Origin: Sphingobacterium sp. UBA2700
GTDB lineage: Bacteria > Bacteroidota > Bacteroidia > Sphingobacteriales > Sphingobacteriaceae
Direction: 5' to 3'
Assembly: GCA_002354335.1 (NCBI GenBank)
Contig: DELI01000022.1
Span: 57,732-64,910 of the forward strand
Length of the DNA stretch: 7,179 nt
Below are positions 1 to 7,107 of the stretch, piece after piece; the first letter of the stretch is position 1, and each line of letters starts with the position of its first letter. The notes below the pieces were generated by a model that saw only the letters and a program-made list of their open reading frames with translations, ran no database searches and had not been told where the DNA came from. Position numbers and translations under genes: made by a program.

Positions 1-21
1 AAATATTTGGGTTTATTTATG

Positions 22-51
22 TTCCGCCGCTTGTTTTTTTTGATATCTTTG
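22..51 (+). promoter_or_regulatory. Candidate Bacteroidota-type promoter of the CPBP protease gene
   Basis: Positions 44-51 read TATCTTTG, a full match to the TAnnTTTG -7 element used by the primary sigma factor of Bacteroidota. The expected -33 TTG is represented only by a weak TTC at 22-24, 19 bases upstream. Transcription would start near position 58, leaving a leader of about 24 bases before the ATG at 82. The -7 match is seen directly; promoter function is inferred from it and its position. Confidence 0.6.
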
Positions 52-81
52 CGGTACCAAACCAGAAAAACTTAGGACTGC

Positions 82-945
82 ATGCTGAAGATACTTCAAC
101 ATTTTTGGAGTTTCATATTACACCCTTCCGACAGGAAGCTTATTGCCTATCATAGCGATACCTACAGTAAGGTATTTTTCACTTTATTTCTATTCAAAGT
201 TCTGATCTTAGCGATCATTCTTCCTTTAGAACATCTCGTGCAATATTTAGACCCCGTCTTTACAAAGAAGAGCGATACGGACGAAGAGGCAGTAATTTAC
301 ATGATTTCAGCTGTCGTCTTTGCCCCCTTAATCGAAGAGGCAGTTTTCCGTTATCTTCTGAAATATAAAAAGTTTTACCGCTTCCTTATTTCCCACAATA
401 CCTATAGAAGGTATTATCGTTGGCTCGTTTATAGTTCGGTTTTCCTCTACGGCCTTGCCCACCTATTTAACTTCGAAAATGGCAATCCCCTTTTTTATGT
501 ATTGGGTGCATTGCTTGTATCGTCCAATCTAGTAGATGGCTTTGTATTCTCTTTTATTAGGGTTCGTCTAGGTTTTGTGTACAGCTGGGCGCTCTACGGA
601 ATTTGGAATTTGTTTATTTTCTCGCTGATGGGTACCATCATATTGCTTAAAAATCCGGTAACCAGGATTCACAATGCCGAGATTGATCTGGAGATCAATG
701 TTTCCCAATTCAGGGATACTTCGCAAACGCTCTTTTTTGTACGTGAGACCAGCGATAGCCTTTTTAACCTGAACGTAAGGCAATATCCACTAAGTCAGGT
801 TATCGATTCTATTTATGGTGCTCATCGATATCAGGTAGATGATAAATATATCGACATAGAAATGAAATCCGCTAAGGGCTATTCGAAGGATTCGTTGCTT
901 AAGCTTCTAAAAGAAGACTTCACGATTGAACCGAATAATCCTTAG
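82..945 (+). CDS. CPBP (Abi/Rce1-like) family intramembrane protease homologue with a C-terminal soluble extension
   Basis: This 287-residue membrane protein resembles the CPBP family, whose members (including eukaryotic Rce1) are glutamate-dependent membrane proteases and in bacteria are often of unknown substrate. Hydrophobic segments lie near residues 33-53, 71-89, 112-130, 136-158 and 165-189. Motif 1 is EEAVFR (E85, E86, R90). Motif 2 is YGLAH (H127), with Tyr123 where the family usually has Phe. Motif 3, normally HxxxN, reads YGIWN (Y172, N176), so the usual His is absent. Residues about 192-287 form a hydrophilic tail not needed for the family fold; its order of strand and helix segments recalls STN or FecR C-terminal domains. 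The ATG at 82 follows a good -7 element and no earlier start is apparent. The gene converges on putP with an 18-base gap. The family call is fairly firm; activity is uncertain because of motif 3. Confidence 0.8.
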   Translation: MLKILQHFWSFILHPSDRKLIAYHSDTYSKVFFTLFLFKVLILAIILPLEHLVQYLDPVFTKKSDTDEEAVIYMISAVVFAPLIEEAVFRYLLKYKKFYRFLISHNTYRRYYRWLVYSSVFLYGLAHLFNFENGNPLFYVLGALLVSSNLVDGFVFSFIRVRLGFVYSWALYGIWNLFIFSLMGTIILLKNPVTRIHNAEIDLEINVSQFRDTSQTLFFVRETSDSLFNLNVRQYPLSQVIDSIYGAHRYQVDDKYIDIEMKSAKGYSKDSLLKLLKEDFTIEPNNP

Positions 946-963
946 CGGAGATTGGGTATTGGT

Positions 964-2463
964 TTAGTTATTCTTTACAATTTTTGCAACCTCATCAAAT
1001 TCTTCTTCGATTTCCTTGCTCACTGGTTTTGTTAGCAAAGACACTACGATGATGGTTAAGAAACTAAGGATAAACCCTGGGATCATTTCATACACTTCTT
1101 TATAATTATGGGGAATATAAACCCAGCCTAGGACGACGGCTCCGCCAACTAGCATGCCTGCCAATCCGCCCATTGCTGTCGTTCTTTTCCAAAGTAGTGA
1201 AAGAATAATCAAGGGGCCAAATGCCGCTCCGAAACCTGCCCAGGCATTGCCCACCAGATTAAGGATGCTATCTTTCGGATTGAAGGAAAGTAGCAACGCA
1301 ATGATCGCAACGATCAAAACGGAAACACGGCTCATAATAAGCATACTCTTTGCTGAAGCATTTTTATTGATGAAGGTTTTGTAGATATCCTCCGTCATCG
1401 AGCTTGATGTAACCAATAATTGAGAGGATATGGTGCTCATTACAGCGGCCAAAATGGCTGATAACAGAAAGCCTCCGATCAATGGATGGAACAATACTCT
1501 CGACAGATGGATAAAAATTGTTTCTGCTATTTCTTTTGAACCATCAAACCGCTGCATGGTTGCGAGGTCGAACTTCTGCAAATAGGCAATGCCAAAAAGA
1601 CCAACCAACATGGCGCCACCAACCGTGAAGATCATCCAGCTGATACCGATATTACGTGCTTTCGGAATATCTTTAACATGCTCGATAGCCATAAAGCGGA
1701 CCAGAATATGAGGTTGCCCGAAGTAGCCCAAGCCCCAAGCCATTAAGGATAGTATGGATATGGTCGTCGTTCCTTTGAATAGGTCGAGATAATTGCTGTT
1801 CTTCGTTTCAATAATGTCGAGCGTTTCAGTCAATCCACCAATCTGTGTGATGACAACAATAGGAAGGATAACGAGCGCGAGGACCATAATAGTACCCTGC
1901 ACGAAATCTGTTAAACTTACCGCTAAGAAACCGCCTAAGAATGTGTAGAGCACCACAACTGAGCTCGTAACGAACAGGCCGGTATAGTAATCCATGTTGA
2001 ATGCTGATTCAAACAATCGTCCTCCAGACACCATCCCTGCGGATGTATACAGCGTGAAAAACACGAGGATCAACACCGAGGAGGCAATCTTTAGCAACTG
2101 AGTTTTATCATGGAATCTGTTTTCAAAAAACACCGGTAAAGTGATGGCATTTTTAGCGACCTCGGTATAAACGCGCAGCCTTGGCGCGACAATAACGTAG
2201 TTTAGGAAGGCTCCAATGGTTAGTCCGATGGCGATCCAGGAGGCTGACAAGCCTGATAGATACATCGCTCCGGGTAGTCCCATCAGAAGCCAGCCACTCA
2301 TATCCGCTGCCCCTGCGGAAAGCGCCGTAACGGCAGCCCCCATCTTACGTCCACCGATTAGGAATTCGTCGGAATTGCTCGTCGATTTTTTATAGGAATA
2401 CAGACCGATGAGAATCATCAGTAACATGTATAAGCCTATAGATATTAATTCGTATATATTCAT
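964..2463 (-). CDS. putP: Sodium/proline symporter PutP
   Basis: The 499-residue product belongs to the sodium:solute symporter family and matches PutP, which imports L-proline with Na+ across the inner membrane; E. coli PutP has 502 residues. The N-terminal segment at residues 44-62 (TALSAGAADMSGWLLMG core) is nearly the same as in E. coli PutP and carries D54 and S56, corresponding to its Na+-site D55 and S57. The MSTISSQLL segment carries S343 and T344, counterparts of E. coli S340 and T341. The GYFGQPHILVRFMA segment near 246-259 and the WAGFGAAFGP segment near the C-terminus are also typical. The protein is hydrophobic throughout, as expected for 13 membrane helices. The gene starts 26 bases after the TPR gene's stop with no visible promoter between, so co-transcription with that gene is likely. 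No truncation or missing residue was seen. Uptake of proline for catabolism or osmoprotection is inferred from the family. Confidence 0.95.
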   Translation of the reverse strand: MNIYELISIGLYMLLMILIGLYSYKKSTSNSDEFLIGGRKMGAAVTALSAGAADMSGWLLMGLPGAMYLSGLSASWIAIGLTIGAFLNYVIVAPRLRVYTEVAKNAITLPVFFENRFHDKTQLLKIASSVLILVFFTLYTSAGMVSGGRLFESAFNMDYYTGLFVTSSVVVLYTFLGGFLAVSLTDFVQGTIMVLALVILPIVVITQIGGLTETLDIIETKNSNYLDLFKGTTTISILSLMAWGLGYFGQPHILVRFMAIEHVKDIPKARNIGISWMIFTVGGAMLVGLFGIAYLQKFDLATMQRFDGSKEIAETIFIHLSRVLFHPLIGGFLLSAILAAVMSTISSQLLVTSSSMTEDIYKTFINKNASAKSMLIMSRVSVLIVAIIALLLSFNPKDSILNLVGNAWAGFGAAFGPLIILSLLWKRTTAMGGLAGMLVGGAVVLGWVYIPHNYKEVYEMIPGFILSFLTIIVVSLLTKPVSKEIEEEFDEVAKIVKNN

Positions 2464-2489
2464 ATAAATAAGTTAAAGGGATAAAAATG

Positions 2490-5363
2490 CTATAATTTTA
2501 GTTTAATTACCATATTACCACGGTATTTCGTTAAAATATTTTCCAGTTTTGATTGTTTTTTACCGATTTGTGTCAAAAGTTGAAAGGCTTCTACGTTGTA
2601 CGCATACAGATCCAGGGCCCGCATCGCATAGGCTATTGCTTTGTCTTCTTCCTTATTGTAAAAGGCAATCCATGCCTGCGTAGCGAAGTCTGCAGTTTGG
2701 GACAATAAGGAATTATCTTTCGGCAGTTTCTTGTAGAATTGGGCCGCCTGGGTTGTCTTGCCGGCTTTTGCGAGCAATCTTACTAATCGCAGATTGTAGG
2801 CATGATCTAGGCGGGCAGGATCTCCATCACGAACCATAAGCTTTTCTAAATAGCGTTCTGTATTGGCTTCATCTCCCTGTTGAAAAAAAGCTTCCGCCAA
2901 TAGCAATTCAAACTCCGGACGACTAACTTGCGATGCCTGCAAGGTGCGGTATACTTCATTTAGGTTTTTGAGTGCTTCCTCAGCCTTGCCATTCGCTAAT
3001 AGGGCTTCTGCATACTGAATGCGAAGGGGATAGTGCTGAGGTCGTTGTGATGATAAGTAGGCTAATGAGTCGACAGCATCTTTATAGCCCAACAGTGCCA
3101 GCTGCCATTGATAAAAGGATCGCTGATCATTCAAACGATCGCGTAAATACGTGGAGATTTGCGAACCTGTAGCAACATAGGATTTAGCCACCTGTATCGC
3201 CTTTTCTAACTTTCCGCGTGAGAAATAGAACGCTCCCAGAATAGCGGCATTTTTGGACTTTTCCATATAATCCTGCTCGAGGTCGAAGCCCTTGGTATAG
3301 GCCGCGGCCTGTGCTTCCTGATCTACCGGTTGGCTAGCGATCAACAAATCTCCGGTCAACATATAGTTGGGCGCATAGTTGGGAGCTATGGCTTTCGCTT
3401 GTGCTATCCTGTTTTTGGCAGCCTCAAACTTTCCCTCGCCAATATGGAACTTCGCATAAGCTAAGATTGCCGGCAGATATTTGCTATCGTATTGCAATGC
3501 GGTATCTAGTAACTTGTAAGCCTCTTGATACTCATCCTTTGCGGCTTCTTCGGCTAGATTAAGGTAGACCTGCGACCAGTTGGATGCCATGGCTTCATGC
3601 TTGCCGGCAAGGTATGCCCTTTCCTTGCTGATCAATTCATCCAGGAACTTGTACATATCCGGATCCTTATGCTGAAGATCGGATAAGGTGTTCATCGATT
3701 TGAAGTCCAGTGGATGCACTTTGACTTTTTCAAAATAAGCGGGATAGGTTTGCGCTAGGTATTCAGACTCATTATTTTGAGAATAATAATCCAGGGTCAA
3801 TCCTTTCTCCATCGCTTGATAATAGAGCGCTTTGATGCGTCGGTTCTGCTCATCCGTCAATACCCTACCATGGAAGAGATGGACATATTCATGCAGCAGT
3901 ACATTTCGTTCTTCAAATGCGCCGCGCTCCACGTATTCAATTGCTGCCGCACCGGAGCCTACGCCTCGGATATCCATCCATTGTCGGTTGTCGAACGTGG
4001 AGTTGAAGCGGAAGTATGGGGCCTTCATCGCCAGCGCCAAGTCCACATGCAGCGGTGGGATAACAAATAATCGATGTTGTTTGACCAGGAATGGGAAATA
4101 GACCACCGAGGTATAAAGCTGATTCCATGCCATGCCTTTCGCGACATCGCCAGGGTAATAAGCCACATCGGGGAAGATCTCCAGGAAGTCGTCCATATTC
4201 GAGATTTTCGGAGCCTTCAACTCCTGCATAATGGTTGGATAGCTCTTGAGGTATGGAATGCGCTTAGATTTGATAACAGCTGCCAATCCATTATGAGCAG
4301 GCCCATAATGCTTTTTCCTGTTCAGGATGTCGAGAAAGATCTGTTCTGCTTTTTCCAACCGTTGAAAGCGATCTACAGCGTCAAAATCACCATATAACAG
4401 AGATGCCTCGTGCATTTGCGGAAGAACCGATGTTGGATAGTCTCCTTTGATCTTATTTACCGTTTCTAAGGCTTTTTCAATTCTGTTTGCTGTGAAATCT
4501 TCATCGGCAGATTCTAGGGCCGCGCGTATGGCCTTTTCATCCGCATCAACATAGTCTGCAAAGGTTAAATTGGTGTGTCCATTGCCCAGATGCCAATGTG
4601 TTTGGAAGTGAAGCGGATTGATCGCTAATGCTAGATCCCATTGATCGACCATCGCGTTCAGCTGCCGAGCATCGATACGACGCCAAAGGGCATATCCATA
4701 ATAGAAACGGGCATCGGCATTTAAGGGGTTCAGCGCTAACCCTTGTACAAGTACCTTTTCGGCTTCCTCAGGGTTCTGATCCCAGAAAAACACATCAGCC
4801 TTGAGGAAATATCCTGCAGCATCCTTCGGCTGTTTGGCAATCATGTCATTTGCCAAAGCTAGGGCTTCCTTATATTTCTTTTGCAGCATATAAGCACGAC
4901 CGAGGATCAGCTTAGTTTCAACATCATGAGGATGGCTTTTTAAAAGCTTCAAACTGTTTTTCTCGGCCTGCTCCAATTCCCAAGCTTCAATTTCCAAAAG
5001 CGCGAAAGTCCGCTGTACTCGATAATCTTGTTGTTCCTTGTTTGTAAGTGACTTTACAGCTTTTTCGCTAGAGCGGAAGTCGTTGTTCAACCAATGATAT
5101 TTTGCTAACAATAAGGCTCTGTCGACCTTCGAAAGACCGTTCTTATTGTTTAGCTGAGTATGTACCAAGTTCCATTCGCCTAAATCTAAAAGTTTATTTA
5201 AATCATTAAAGGAAACTTTTGAGTCTATGTTTAGTGATTTAACGGCTTTATCTTTTTCCTTCTGAAGCAACTCTAGGACTGCTTTATGGTCGTTGAGCAG
5301 GTCTTGAGCATAGGCATGTCCGAGGAGAAGAAGAAGGGAAAGTAGAATATAATGATATCGCAT
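2490..5363 (-). CDS. Exported TPR protein with an embedded HExxH (gluzincin-like) metallopeptidase domain
   Basis: The product has 957 residues from the chosen start. Residues 1-20 (MRYHYILL, a leucine run, then GHAYAQ) form a signal peptide with likely cleavage after AYA, so the protein is periplasmic or outside. TPR-like helix pairs fill about residues 130-245 and again 600-950. Between them lies a non-TPR region with HEYVH (H491, E492, H495) preceded by hydrophobic residues, then NESEYLAQTYPAYF, in which E534 is placed like the third zinc ligand of gluzincin peptidases (compare EFFAE-type motifs). Zinc binding and proteolysis are inferred from these motifs. The frame stays open 14 codons further upstream, but that stretch crosses a terminator hairpin and has no signal-peptide character, so the start at 5363 is preferred. 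It follows the S10 peptidase gene and precedes putP by 26 bases. The substrate is unknown; a scaffold role with a dead protease is also possible. Confidence 0.8.
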   Translation of the reverse strand: MRYHYILLSLLLLLGHAYAQDLLNDHKAVLELLQKEKDKAVKSLNIDSKVSFNDLNKLLDLGEWNLVHTQLNNKNGLSKVDRALLLAKYHWLNNDFRSSEKAVKSLTNKEQQDYRVQRTFALLEIEAWELEQAEKNSLKLLKSHPHDVETKLILGRAYMLQKKYKEALALANDMIAKQPKDAAGYFLKADVFFWDQNPEEAEKVLVQGLALNPLNADARFYYGYALWRRIDARQLNAMVDQWDLALAINPLHFQTHWHLGNGHTNLTFADYVDADEKAIRAALESADEDFTANRIEKALETVNKIKGDYPTSVLPQMHEASLLYGDFDAVDRFQRLEKAEQIFLDILNRKKHYGPAHNGLAAVIKSKRIPYLKSYPTIMQELKAPKISNMDDFLEIFPDVAYYPGDVAKGMAWNQLYTSVVYFPFLVKQHRLFVIPPLHVDLALAMKAPYFRFNSTFDNRQWMDIRGVGSGAAAIEYVERGAFEERNVLLHEYVHLFHGRVLTDEQNRRIKALYYQAMEKGLTLDYYSQNNESEYLAQTYPAYFEKVKVHPLDFKSMNTLSDLQHKDPDMYKFLDELISKERAYLAGKHEAMASNWSQVYLNLAEEAAKDEYQEAYKLLDTALQYDSKYLPAILAYAKFHIGEGKFEAAKNRIAQAKAIAPNYAPNYMLTGDLLIASQPVDQEAQAAAYTKGFDLEQDYMEKSKNAAILGAFYFSRGKLEKAIQVAKSYVATGSQISTYLRDRLNDQRSFYQWQLALLGYKDAVDSLAYLSSQRPQHYPLRIQYAEALLANGKAEEALKNLNEVYRTLQASQVSRPEFELLLAEAFFQQGDEANTERYLEKLMVRDGDPARLDHAYNLRLVRLLAKAGKTTQAAQFYKKLPKDNSLLSQTADFATQAWIAFYNKEEDKAIAYAMRALDLYAYNVEAFQLLTQIGKKQSKLENILTKYRGNMVIKLKL

Positions 5364-5370
5364 CGTATAT

Positions 5371-5402
5371 AAATTAAAATAACCAGCCCCTTCAGGGGCT
5401 GG
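5371..5402 (-). terminator. Intrinsic terminator after the S10 peptidase gene
   Basis: A perfect 8-bp GC-rich inverted repeat, CCAGCCCC and GGGGCTGG, flanks a 4-base loop (5383-5402). On the minus strand it is followed by TTATTTTAATTT, a T-rich tract. It begins 15 bases after the S10 stop codon and ends 19 bases before the start of the TPR gene, so it also lies in any leader of that gene. The structure is seen directly; terminator function is inferred. Confidence 0.85.
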
Positions 5403-5417
5403 CAAGTTTTATACTAT

Positions 5418-6890
5418 TTAGTATTTTGCGGCCTTGTCTGCAGCTGGGAGAGACTTTTTAATAAATTGGCGAATATCCTCATTCGCTTTAATCAGATCTT
5501 CTTTTCGAAGATACATCATGTGGCCGCTACGATAGCCCACGAAGCTCATACGGTCTGAAAGTTTTCCGGAAGGATCCATCTGCCACATATTGTATTTAGC
5601 GTTGAAGTAGTCTGTAGCACCATCATAGTATCCAGATTGCACCATTAAATGCAGGTAGGGGTTTGCGGCCATGGCTTGTCGCAAATTCAATCCGGTATTG
5701 TCGTTACTACGATCCCATGGATGTACAGGTCCAAACATATTGTACTTCACATCACTTTTATATTTCAGCTCATTCGCGTAGTAATAGTTGATTGCTGGTG
5801 TAAAAGAGTGCAACCAGGATGTCAACTCCGCATTATAGTCGGGGCGTTCACCGCCATCACGTAGGTCGATTCCCAAATATCGGGAATCCAGACGACCGAT
5901 TGTTTGTCCCTTATCTCGCATTAATTCTTTCCAAAACAAGGATGTAGGAACATCCAGATTGTTCTGAGCAATGATAGTTTCCGAGAGTCCCGAGTATCTC
6001 GCCATCTTTTTCACCAGAGCATTTTTATCATTCACCGATAAACTAGAACCTCTTGCGATTGCCGGCAACAGTTCATCCAATGTAAACTTCTCTACTTCTG
6101 GCAATAGTTCTTCCAAATCTCTGTTTTGTAGTTCTGGTGAAAGTCGTTTATGGAACCATGCTGCGGCAGTGTAATAGGGCCATACGTTTGCTTTAGAGAC
6201 TGCTCCTTCACGTTTTAAGCCAAGGTCTGTCGGTGAAACCAAGATAACACCATTCAGATACATCCATTGTGCATTTTGCAATTCTAAGGCTAATCCAGAG
6301 ACGCGTGTTGTACCATAGCTTTCACCGATTAGGTACTTAGGTGATGCCCAACGGTTATTGCGTGTTACGAAGGTATTGATCCATTCTGCGAGGTATTTAA
6401 TATCAGCATTCACGCCAAAGAATAAAGAGCGGTCTGCCTTCTCTTCTAGGATGCGCGAGTAACCGGTATTGATGGGATCAACATACACGATGTCAGCAAC
6501 ATCAAGAATGGTATATGGGTTTTCCTTTACCCCATACGGTTGCAAGGGATATCCCTCATCATCGATATTAAGTAAACGAGGTCCCGTATAAGCCAAATGC
6601 ATCCATACCGAACCCGAGCCTGGCCCCCCATTAAATGAAATAACTAAGGGACGTTTGCTTTTGTCGCTGATATCATCACGGGTATAATAGGTGTAATGTA
6701 CAGTTGCTAATACTTTGCCATTGTCATCCCATACGGGCTGTGTACCCGCTTTTGCAGAGTACGGAAATTTCTGCCCGTTTGCCGTAATTTGATGCTTGGT
6801 AATAAATGCGGTATCCGCAAGTGGAAGGCGTTGGGCATTAACTTGCGTGAAGAAAATAAAAATTGTTAAAAGGACTAATAGGTTTTTCAT
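5418..6890 (-). CDS. Secreted S10 family serine carboxypeptidase-like peptidase
   Basis: The 490-residue product matches peptidase family S10, alpha/beta-hydrolase enzymes that remove C-terminal residues from peptides. Residues 1-20 (MKNLLVLLTIFIFF then TQVNAQ) are a signal peptide with likely cleavage after VNA, placing the enzyme in the periplasm or outside. NGGPGSGS at 87-94 corresponds to the family's NGGPGxSS oxyanion-hole segment. The nucleophile is S191 in GESYG, the acid is probably D423 in GYYDGATDYF, and the base is H457 in GYRSGHMMYL, so the triad is complete and in the usual order. Length suits the family and no C-terminal sorting domain is visible. An in-frame ATG at 6947 would add 19 residues that bury the signal peptide and are read from a leader hairpin, so 6890 is chosen. 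It is the first of three leftward genes; a strong terminator follows it. Confidence 0.9.
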   Translation of the reverse strand: MKNLLVLLTIFIFFTQVNAQRLPLADTAFITKHQITANGQKFPYSAKAGTQPVWDDNGKVLATVHYTYYTRDDISDKSKRPLVISFNGGPGSGSVWMHLAYTGPRLLNIDDEGYPLQPYGVKENPYTILDVADIVYVDPINTGYSRILEEKADRSLFFGVNADIKYLAEWINTFVTRNNRWASPKYLIGESYGTTRVSGLALELQNAQWMYLNGVILVSPTDLGLKREGAVSKANVWPYYTAAAWFHKRLSPELQNRDLEELLPEVEKFTLDELLPAIARGSSLSVNDKNALVKKMARYSGLSETIIAQNNLDVPTSLFWKELMRDKGQTIGRLDSRYLGIDLRDGGERPDYNAELTSWLHSFTPAINYYYANELKYKSDVKYNMFGPVHPWDRSNDNTGLNLRQAMAANPYLHLMVQSGYYDGATDYFNAKYNMWQMDPSGKLSDRMSFVGYRSGHMMYLRKEDLIKANEDIRQFIKKSLPAADKAAKY

Positions 6891-6918
6891 AAAGAGTAAT
6901 AAAGGTTTAATTGATATA

Positions 6919-6946
6919 AAGAAAAAGCCTCGTCCAGACACGAGCA
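6919..6946 (-). terminator. Terminator-like hairpin in the leader of the S10 peptidase gene
   Basis: On the minus strand GCTCGT, a 6-base loop GTCTGG, then ACGAGGC form a short stem of 5-6 bp with one bulged G, followed directly by TTTTTCTTT. This is the shape of an intrinsic terminator. It ends about 30 bases before the ATG at 6890. It could end a transcript from a gene beyond the window, or act as a leader attenuator. No gene lies within the 230 bases upstream of it, which makes the first reading less tidy. Confidence 0.5.
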
Positions 6947-6978
6947 AAGATTAACAAGAATAGTTGTTAATCTTACAA
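6945..6978 (-). promoter_or_regulatory. Candidate promoter for the S10 peptidase gene
   Basis: On the minus strand TAATCTTTG (6953 to 6945) is one base longer than the TAnnTTTG -7 consensus of Bacteroidota. A TTG (6978 to 6976) within a TTTTTG run lies 22 bases upstream as a possible -33 element. The start would fall near 6939, within the leader hairpin, about 50 bases before the ATG. The match is imperfect, so this is tentative. Confidence 0.4.
6947..6974. repeat. Perfect 11-bp inverted repeat, possible operator
   Basis: AAGATTAACAA (6947-6957) and TTGTTAATCTT (6964-6974) are exact reverse complements separated by GAATAG. The repeat overlaps the candidate -7 element and spacer of the S10 gene promoter. 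It is A+T-rich and lacks an adjoining T-run on either strand, so it is less like a terminator than like a binding site for a dimeric regulator. The symmetry is seen; the operator role is inferred. Confidence 0.55.
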
Positions 6979-7107
6979 AAATCGCTTCCGCTATATCAAT
7001 AAGTATTCAATTCAATCAGACACAATATATCGAAAATATCACTCAATCATTAAAAAACATCCACCAATAGATGAAAAAAGTCAGAATAGGTAAACAATTG
7101 GATAATT
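6975..7107. other. A+T-rich intergenic stretch without a recognised gene
   Basis: Reading both strands, I find no credible coding frame, tRNA or strong hairpin here. The minus strand has frequent stops. On the plus strand an ATG at 7071 opens only 19 codons and ends inside the heptamer array. Confidence 0.6.

Noticed and set aside
568..783. Minus-strand open frame opposite the CPBP gene
   Set aside because: It is a 71-codon frame inside a supported membrane-protein gene, with no domain or start signal.
931..973. Possible bidirectional terminator between the converging CPBP and putP genes
   Set aside because: GAATAA (933-938) and TTATTC (968-973) pair, as do interrupted pieces between them, but the stem is imperfect, A+T-rich and long-looped. 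I do not claim a terminator.
3777..4397. Overlapping open frames on the plus strand opposite the TPR gene
   Set aside because: They have no recognisable domains, unusual composition, and lie wholly opposite a well-supported coding region.
5364..5405. Upstream extension of the TPR protein by 14 residues from an ATG at 5405
   Set aside because: The added residues are read from the terminator hairpin and hide a normal signal peptide; the ATG at 5363 is better.
6891..6947. Upstream extension of the S10 peptidase by 19 residues from an ATG at 6947
   Set aside because: It runs through the leader hairpin and T-rich tract and precedes a clear signal peptide starting with MKNLLVLL at 6890.
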